A DNA stretch of 53,669 nucleotides from Enterocloster asparagiformis. GTDB taxonomy: Bacteria; Bacillota; Clostridia; Lachnospirales; Lachnospiraceae. The notes beneath the pieces are model-generated. The model was not told the DNA's origin. It saw only the letters and a list, made by a program, of their open reading frames with translations, and did not search any database. Shown in pieces: positions 48,706-53,669 of this stretch (within the stretch, counting starts at the first letter, position 1; each line of letters opens with the position of its first letter). The translations under genes were made by a program, and so were the position numbers. The stretch is from NCBI GenBank assembly GCA_018380885.1, contig JAGZSY010000037.1, forward strand, positions 1 through 53,669, in the 5' to 3' direction.

Positions 48706-49393
48706 AACATTGTTCAAAGGCCTGTTCGACACCAGCTCGGCCGGGCTCATCGCGCCGGGAGATTTTCTGCTCTGTATCGGCGTTTCCCTGGTCCTGGGAA
48801 TTTTTCTGGCCCTGGTCTATACATACAAAGGAAATCACACCCAAAGCTTTGTGGTGACGCTGGCGCTGCTGCCCGCCGCGGTCTGCATGGTGATCATGAT
48901 GGTCAACGGCAATGTGGGGGCCGGAGTGGCGGTGGCCGGGGCCTTTGGCCTGGTGCGGTTCCGTTCCGTGCCGGGCACCGCCCGGGAGATCGGCGCTATA
49001 TTTGCGGCCATGAGCGCCGGGCTGGCCACGGGCATGGGGTATCTGGGCTACGCGGCGCTGTTCGTCCTTGTCATGAGCTGCGCAAACCTGCTCTGCGCCC
49101 GCTGCGGCCTGGGGGCAAAGCGGACGGCCTCCCGGGATAAAACCCTGCACGTGACGATCCCTGAAAATCTGGACTATACCAATATTTTCGACGATTTGTT
49201 TCAGGAATACACCGCAGCCTGGGAGCTGTCGAATGTGAAAACCACCAACATGGGCAGCCTGTTCAAGCTGACCTACCAGATCACGCTGTCCGCGCCGGAA
49301 AAAGAAAAGGAGCTGATCGACAAGCTCCGCTGCCGCAACGGCAACCTGGAAATCGTGCTCTCCCGCCGCGAAAACGCGGTCTGTGAATTGTAA
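48698..49393 (+). CDS. DUF4956 membrane protein
   Basis: 231 residues with three to four N-terminal helices (about residues 22-42, 50-70, 74-92 with VAVAGAFGLVRFRSVPGTAREIGAIF, 105-130) and a soluble C-terminal ferredoxin-like part (about 145-231). DUF4956 proteins are constant partners of VTC-domain proteins; they are thought to anchor the polymerase or move polyphosphate, but this is not proven. ATG 48698 follows GGAGGAATACAAT and overlaps the VTC gene end. Confidence 0.9.
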   Translation: MRETLFKGLFDTSSAGLIAPGDFLLCIGVSLVLGIFLALVYTYKGNHTQSFVVTLALLPAAVCMVIMMVNGNVGAGVAVAGAFGLVRFRSVPGTAREIGAIFAAMSAGLATGMGYLGYAALFVLVMSCANLLCARCGLGAKRTASRDKTLHVTIPENLDYTNIFDDLFQEYTAAWELSNVKTTNMGSLFKLTYQITLSAPEKEKELIDKLRCRNGNLEIVLSRRENAVCEL

Positions 49394-49406
49394 GGAGGAA
49401 TCGTTT

Positions 49407-51656
49407 ATGAAAAAATTACTGTGTCTCTCACTCTGCGCCGCTTTGGCCGTCTCCTCAGCCGGCTGCGCCTCCTCCCCGGCCGTTAACACGGCCTCCCCTT
49501 CCACCGCGGCAGCAAAGCAGGTCTCTTCCGAAAAAACAGACGAGACCTCCGGCTCCCCCGCGGGCAGCTCCGGACTAAATATAGAGGAAATGTTTACGGA
49601 CCGCGACACGCAAGCCGATTACGATGAGGCGGACGCCATAGCGCTGGCCCTGAACTCCACGAAAATCCAATGCGGCAGCGGCTCCGTGGATATCGACGGC
49701 GCCACCGCCACCATCCGCGGGGAGGGCACCTATATCCTCACCGGCCGGCTGGAAAACGGCCAGATCATTGTGGACGCGGACAAGAACGACAAGGTCCGGC
49801 TGGTGCTGGATGGGGCCTCCATCAACTGCGATACCGGCGCCGCTATCTACGTCCGGCAGGCGGACAAAGTCTTTATCACCCTGGCTGCGGGCAGCGAAAA
49901 CACGCTCTCCAACACCGGTGAATCCACCGCCGCTCAAGACAGCAGCATCGACGCGGTTTTATTCTCAAAGGAGGACTTGACGCTGAACGGCTCCGGTTCC
50001 CTGACCATCAACGCCGCATGGGGCCACGGAGCCGTGTCCAAGGACGATCTGGTGATCACCGGCGGCACCTACACGATCCAGTCCGCCGGACACGGTCTGT
50101 CCGGAAAGGACAGCGTGCGGATTCTGGACGGTATCTTTGTGATCAACTCCGGTAAGGACGGCGTACACGCGGAAAACAAGGACGACGACAGCCTTGGCTT
50201 CATCTACATCGCCGGCGGCACCTACTCCGTCACCGCCCAGGGCGACGGCTTTGACGCCGCCACCATCCTGCAGGCGGACGACGGCAGCTTCACCGTCACC
50301 GCAGGCGGCGGCAGTCAAAACGCTGAACAACGCGCGGAAAAGGGCGGACCCGGCGGCGGACGGCGACAAAGGCAGGACGGCGACACCCCGGACGGCACGG
50401 GCGGCGAACGCACGGGCCGGGGCGGCGGCGGCTCAGGACAGCCTCAGGGCGGCACCGCCCCCAGCCAGGGCCAAATCGGCGGTGGCTCAGGTCAGACGCA
50501 GAGCGCCGCCGCTCCAAGCCAGGACCAAATCGGCAGTAGCTCAGGTCAGACGCAGAGCGCCGACGCCCCCAGCCAGAGCCAAATCGGCGGTGGCTCAGGT
50601 CAGACGCAGAACGCCGACGCCCCCAGCCAGAGCCAAATCGGCGGCCGTTCAGGTCAGCGCCAGGGCGGCCGCCCGGACCGCGGGCAGAAAGGAAGCTTAC
50701 CGGATTCCAAAGATACCGCGGGCTCCGGCGACACCCCCGCCGCGGATGCCGTCCCCGAAGGCCTCCCGGACGGCGGTGAAAGCGCCGGTTCGGCCGCGGC
50801 CGGCGACGCGGGCTCCGACGCCCCCAGCACCAAAGGCTTCAAGGCCGGGACGCTGCTCCTGGTGCGGGGCGGCACCTTTTTGGTCAACTCGGCCGACGAT
50901 TCCCTGCATTCCAACGGCAGCTTAACCGTGCAGAACGGCTCCCTGACCCTGGCCTCCGGCGACGACGCCATGCACGCGGACGGCGCGCTCACCGTGAGCG
51001 GAGGAACCGTCGACATTACCACCAGCTACGAGGGCCTGGAGGGGCGTACCGTGGAGATCAGCGGCGGCGTCATCTCCCTGACAGCTTCCGACGACGGATT
51101 AAACGCTGCCGGCGGCAGCGGAGGATACGGCGTAAGCGGCGCGCCCTCGCCGGACAGCTTCACTGAATCGGAGGATTGCTTCATCCGCATCACCGGCGGA
51201 ATCATCCGCATCGACGCCTCCGGCGACGGCATAGACAGCAACGGCAGCCTCTACATCACCGGCGGTGAAATCTATGTGGACGGCCCCACCGGCGGCGGAA
51301 ACGGCGCTCTGGATTATGACAAAGAAGGAGTGATCGAGGGCGGATTTATCGTCGCCACAGACGCCGGCGGCATGTCCCAGAACTTTTCCCAGGCCCTAAA
51401 CCAGGGTTCCGTCATGGTCCAACTTTCCCAGGCCCAAAACGCCGGAACCACCATTACCCTGACCGATGCCGACGGCAGGGAGCTGATCTCCCACACGCCC
51501 CAAAAAGCCTACTCCAGCATCGTGATCAGCTGTCCCGGCATCGCCCAGGGACAGACCTACGAGCTCACGGCCGGCGCAGAAACCCTTTCCGTCACCATGG
51601 ACAGTCTGGTCTACGGCTCCGGCGGCATGGGCATGAGGGGCGGCAGGCCCCGGTAG
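49407..51656 (+). CDS. Cthe_2159-like carbohydrate-binding lipoprotein with repeat-rich insert
   Basis: 749 residues. A lipoprotein signal (LAVSSAGCASS, Cys about 20) precedes a right-handed beta-helix type domain: repeated short strands with Gly/Asp turns (ATIRGEGTYILTGRLENGQIIVDADKNDKVRLVLDG, GTYTIQSAGHGLSGKDSVRILDG, GTVDITTSYEGLEGRTVEISGGVISLTASDDGLNAAGG). The Cthe_2159 family binds acidic polysaccharides or cellulose in the presence of calcium. The two halves of the domain are split by about 220 low-complexity residues with 18-residue repeats. It is the last gene of the VTC operon, an association seen in other Firmicutes, suggesting a cell-envelope polyanion role. AAGGAGG lies before ATG 49407. 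Confidence 0.88.
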   Translation: MKKLLCLSLCAALAVSSAGCASSPAVNTASPSTAAAKQVSSEKTDETSGSPAGSSGLNIEEMFTDRDTQADYDEADAIALALNSTKIQCGSGSVDIDGATATIRGEGTYILTGRLENGQIIVDADKNDKVRLVLDGASINCDTGAAIYVRQADKVFITLAAGSENTLSNTGESTAAQDSSIDAVLFSKEDLTLNGSGSLTINAAWGHGAVSKDDLVITGGTYTIQSAGHGLSGKDSVRILDGIFVINSGKDGVHAENKDDDSLGFIYIAGGTYSVTAQGDGFDAATILQADDGSFTVTAGGGSQNAEQRAEKGGPGGGRRQRQDGDTPDGTGGERTGRGGGGSGQPQGGTAPSQGQIGGGSGQTQSAAAPSQDQIGSSSGQTQSADAPSQSQIGGGSGQTQNADAPSQSQIGGRSGQRQGGRPDRGQKGSLPDSKDTAGSGDTPAADAVPEGLPDGGESAGSAAAGDAGSDAPSTKGFKAGTLLLVRGGTFLVNSADDSLHSNGSLTVQNGSLTLASGDDAMHADGALTVSGGTVDITTSYEGLEGRTVEISGGVISLTASDDGLNAAGGSGGYGVSGAPSPDSFTESEDCFIRITGGIIRIDASGDGIDSNGSLYITGGEIYVDGPTGGGNGALDYDKEGVIEGGFIVATDAGGMSQNFSQALNQGSVMVQLSQAQNAGTTITLTDADGRELISHTPQKAYSSIVISCPGIAQGQTYELTAGAETLSVTMDSLVYGSGGMGMRGGRPR
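50418..50660. repeat. 54-bp tandem repeat in the carbohydrate-binding lipoprotein gene
   Basis: Units start at 50472, 50526, 50580 and 50634, exactly 54 bp apart, with a diverged copy before them. Each codes for 18 residues like QIGGGSGQTQSADAPSQS. High identity between units suggests recent expansion; the linker length may vary between strains. Confidence 0.85.
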
Positions 51657-51756
51657 CCCCATCCCATCCCGGGCCGCAAAAATCCCGCCACGCTTCCGCG
51701 CTTGCGGCGCGCGCCGGCCGGGACGGCGCAGCCTGACGTGAGCTGAAAACCGCAGC

Positions 51757-51795
51757 GCAAAAGGCCGTCTCCGCTCAATCGCGGCAGACGGCCTC
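51757..51795 (-). terminator. Terminator of the 105-aa gene
   Basis: Minus-strand AGGCCGTCT and AGACGGCCT with an inner CCGC/GCGG stem, followed by TTTT. Confidence 0.75.
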
Positions 51796-51810
51796 TGGTA
51801 TATCTCTCAA

Positions 51811-52128
51811 TTACTTGTCGATTGCATTCTTCAAAATACCGGCCAGGCCCTTCTCCTCGTAGAGAGTCGCGCCTGCGTCCCGGGCGGGCGTGCTGTCGAT
51901 CTGGTCGCACTTCATGGTGTTCTCCCGCTCCACCTTGCGCTTGTAATCCGCAAGGTACTTCTCGATCGCAGAGATTTTATCGTCCTTGGCGGCATAGGAC
52001 TCCGCCTCGAACCCCAGCGCGCTCAGAATAATGTTCAAGTCCTGATCGGACCAGTCGCCTAAAACGGTGTTGGAAAGCATGTCGATGCGTTCCCTGATCG
52101 TCGTGCACTGTAAAAATTTTTTAATCAT
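51811..52128 (-). CDS. Hypothetical protein, 105 aa
   Basis: From ATG 52128 (GGAGG 9 bases upstream; the ATG at 52137 abuts that site and is unlikely). A helical, charged protein: MIKKFLQCTTIRERIDMLSNTVLGDWSDQDLNIILSALG, then KISAIEKYLADYKRKVERENTMKC and a C-terminal EEKGLAGILKNAIDK. No family recognised and no membrane helix. It has its own strong promoter and a perfect palindromic operator (52213-52242), so it is tightly regulated and monocistronic. Function unknown. Confidence 0.7.
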   Translation of the reverse strand: MIKKFLQCTTIRERIDMLSNTVLGDWSDQDLNIILSALGFEAESYAAKDDKISAIEKYLADYKRKVERENTMKCDQIDSTPARDAGATLYEEKGLAGILKNAIDK

Positions 52129-52212
52129 CGATGTCATCCTCCATCTGAAGCCGCAGACCCGCGGCTTGGGCAATGGCCTCCGGTCTGTGCCGGCGGCTCA
52201 TTCCAAAAAAAT

Positions 52213-52268
52213 AATGTTAGCAGCTTTTATACTGCTAACATTATAATGAATCTCAGATGTTTTTTCAA
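52213..52268 (-). promoter_or_regulatory. Promoter of the 105-aa gene with palindromic operator
   Basis: Minus-strand TTGAAA (52268-52263), 17-bp spacer, TATAAT (52245-52240). Overlapping the -10 end is a perfect 11-bp inverted repeat AATGTTAGCAG / CTGCTAACATT (52213-52223, 52232-52242). Since T-rich sequence follows it on the minus strand, the same hairpin may also terminate the transaldolase transcript. Confidence 0.65.
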
Positions 52269-52273
52269 TCGCT

Positions 52274-52927
52274 TTATTCACCAAATACAGCCTTGTAATC
52301 CGCCTGAAACTTAGCAATTCCCTGGTCGGTCAGCGGATGCTTTGTCATCTGCTCCAACACCTTGTACGGTACGGTGGCGATATCCGCGCCCGCTTTTGCA
52401 CAGTCGATTACGTGGATCGGATTGCGGATGCTGGCGGCGATGATCTGGGTGTCGATATCGTGCATCTGGAAAATCTCGGTGATCTCACAGATCAGGTCGA
52501 TGCCGGGCATGGAGATGTCGTCCAGACGGCCCAGGAACGGGGAAACATAGGTAGCTCCCGCGCGGGCTGCCAGCAGGGCCTGAGCCGCGGAGAACACCAG
52601 GGTCACGTTGGTCTTAACGCCCTCGGCGGTCAGAACCTTGACGGCCTTTAAGCCCTCAACGGTCATGGGGATCTTGACAACCATGTTGGGATGGATCTTG
52701 GCGATCTCACGGCCCTCGGCGATCATACCCTCGGCGTCCACGGTGGTGGCCTTCACCTCGCCGCTGATGGGTCCGTCCACGATGTCGGTGATCTCCTTGA
52801 TCACCTCCGCGAAATCGCGGCCTTCCTTGGCGATCAGGGACGGGTTGGTGGTAACGCCGCAGATGATGCCCATGTCGTTTGCTTTCTTAATCTCCTCAAC
52901 ATTCGCTGTGTCAACGAAAAATCTCAT
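52274..52927 (-). CDS. Transaldolase, FSA/TalC-type small subfamily
   Basis: 217 residues, one compact TIM barrel. It has [26 protein letters not shown], the Schiff-base Lys85 (VVKIPMT), [15 protein letters not shown] and SPFLGRLDD. Phe131 takes the place of Tyr131 of fructose-6-phosphate aldolase; Phe there is associated with transaldolase activity, so transfer of dihydroxyacetone units is more likely than fructose 6-phosphate cleavage. It lies next to a cupin and a split transketolase, giving a non-oxidative pentose phosphate cluster. Confidence 0.92.
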   Translation of the reverse strand: MRFFVDTANVEEIKKANDMGIICGVTTNPSLIAKEGRDFAEVIKEITDIVDGPISGEVKATTVDAEGMIAEGREIAKIHPNMVVKIPMTVEGLKAVKVLTAEGVKTNVTLVFSAAQALLAARAGATYVSPFLGRLDDISMPGIDLICEITEIFQMHDIDTQIIAASIRNPIHVIDCAKAGADIATVPYKVLEQMTKHPLTDQGIAKFQADYKAVFGE

Positions 52928-52989
52928 TTTATTCCTCCTAATATGGGAGGCCGGCAGGGCCGTTACCCGGCCGCCGCCGGCCGTCTTTT

Positions 52990-53385
52990 TTATGCCAGGC
53001 TTCTCATTTCCTCAATCTGAGCCTCTGTCAGGTTCAGAATATCACTGTTGTCCATGGACGTGTTGGAATCCTCGATCAGGATCATCTTGGTGTCCTTGCG
53101 GGTGATGGTGTTGTGCCATAAGGTGGCCGGAATGTTGTAAACCTTGTCCTTCTCCATCTTTACAGCGCCGAACTCCAGTCCGCCGTTTACCTCGTTGGCG
53201 TACACCAGGGTGCAGGAGCCTTCCACCAGCACGAACAGCTCGTCGGTCTTGTTGTGGCGCTCCAGGCAGTCGATGCCGGTTACGTCGTTGGCCGGCTTCC
53301 AGTTCTTGATGCCCACGGTCCACTTCTCGTTCTCAAATACGCGCTGCATTCCCTCGCCGTTAAACTCATAGTTCAAAATGGTCAT
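52990..53385 (-). CDS. Small cupin-fold protein
   Basis: 131 residues from ATG 53385 (GGAGG 8 bases upstream; the frame starts with TTG at 53400 inside the ribosome site). A single cupin barrel with metal-like positions in [21 protein letters not shown] (His, Glu) and [22 protein letters not shown] (His). Such small cupins in sugar loci may be isomerases, epimerases or ligand sensors; no closer identity is clear. It sits between the split transketolase and transaldolase genes and so probably acts on a sugar or sugar phosphate. Confidence 0.75.
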   Translation of the reverse strand: MTILNYEFNGEGMQRVFENEKWTVGIKNWKPANDVTGIDCLERHNKTDELFVLVEGSCTLVYANEVNGGLEFGAVKMEKDKVYNIPATLWHNTITRKDTKMILIEDSNTSMDNSDILNLTEAQIEEMRSLA

Positions 53386-53413
53386 TGTCTTATCCTCCAA
53401 AATGATTCCTGAT

Positions 53414-53668
53414 TTATTTGAGCAGCTCTTTTGCCGTTGCAGCCACGTTGGCGGCGGTCAGGCCGTAAGCCTCGAACAGCTGATCCGGTTTGCCGGACTT
53501 GCCGAACTTATCCTGAATGCCCACCATGCCGAACTTCGCGCCGTCATGGCCCGCCAGCACCTCGGCCACCGCGGAGCCCAGGCCGCCGATCACAGAGTGC
53601 TCCTCAACGGTTACGATGGCCTTGCAGCTCTCGTTCATCTTCAGCACAATGTCCTTGTCGATGGGCTT
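53414..53668 (-). CDS. Second split transketolase, C-terminal subunit, 3' fragment (cut by window edge)
   Basis: The last 84 codons of a transketolase C-terminal domain: KPIDKDIVL, TVEEHSVIGGLGSAVAEVL, IQDKFGKSGKPDQLFEAYGL. It matches the corresponding part of the gene at 4261 (IKPVDRDCVL, TVEEHSVIGGLG, QDRFGQSGKP) but differs in many positions, so it is a paralogue rather than a copy. The start lies outside the window, and the frame runs off its right edge. It precedes cupin and transaldolase in a second pentose phosphate cluster. Confidence 0.9.
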   Translation of the reverse strand, partial: KPIDKDIVLKMNESCKAIVTVEEHSVIGGLGSAVAEVLAGHDGAKFGMVGIQDKFGKSGKPDQLFEAYGLTAANVAATAKELLK

Positions 53669-53669
53669 G

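Overview
The window looks like a chromosomal segment of a strictly anaerobic, GC-rich gut Clostridia member, most likely Lachnospiraceae. Pointers are the rubrerythrins, split transketolases, TRAP sugar-acid uptake, consensus sigma-A promoters, AGGAGG-type ribosome binding sites and bile-acid-like oxidoreductases. The genus is inferred from gene content and style, not proven. I see no rRNA, tRNA, CRISPR array or intact insertion sequence.

Layout. 1-2450: two rubrerythrin genes, two unknown small genes and a YdeI-like protein. 2.6-10.8 kb: a carbohydrate locus built around a FadR-type GntR regulator. To its left runs a split transketolase followed by RpiB and a beta-hydroxyacid dehydrogenase. 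To its right runs a DctPQM TRAP transporter plus a DhuI/RpiB-like isomerase. Both promoters carry the same 21-bp element (20 of 21 bases identical) just downstream of the -10 box, so they probably form one regulon. 11.2-15.1 kb: the oxidative pentose phosphate operon pgl-gnd-zwf behind a perfect promoter with two 19-bp operators.

15.2-29.6 kb holds the most unusual content: a 13-gene minus-strand operon, apparently one transcription unit. In transcription order it encodes kinase, PP2C, VWA protein, kinase, PP2C (a duplicated TerY-P-type phospho-signalling set), three tandem M48-metallopeptidase-like proteins that have all lost the HExxH site, a radical SAM/SPASM maturase, a 40-residue Cys-containing peptide gene overlapping the maturase, a PrsW-like intramembrane protease fused to an FHA domain, a small two-helix membrane protein and a Sel1-repeat protein. 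A divergent XRE regulator sits at its head, with repeated CGTTTT motifs inside the promoter. I propose a phosphorylation-controlled RiPP-like system.

29.6-33.6 kb: a tiny candidate transcription unit, a TetR regulator, and a BaiCD-like flavoenzyme with an SDR resembling clostridial 7-alpha-hydroxysteroid dehydrogenase, suggesting bile acid or steroid conversion. 33.7-38.7 kb: a second signalling set of an HTH protein, a kinase-NACHT fusion with a membrane helix, and a lipoprotein. 38.8-44.3 kb: an amino-acid-type catabolic operon (RidA, Gate-domain membrane protein, threonine-synthase-like PLP enzyme, NhaC transporter) with a divergent YheO/DauR-like regulator.

44.3-51.7 kb: a MATE exporter with a possible attenuated leader, a two-component system, and a VTC polyphosphate polymerase / DUF4956 / Cthe_2159-like lipoprotein operon preceded by three direct repeats at an 11-bp period, expected for an OmpR-family regulator. 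51.8-53.7 kb: a small unknown gene with a palindromic operator, then transaldolase, cupin and the end of a second split transketolase, cut by the window edge.
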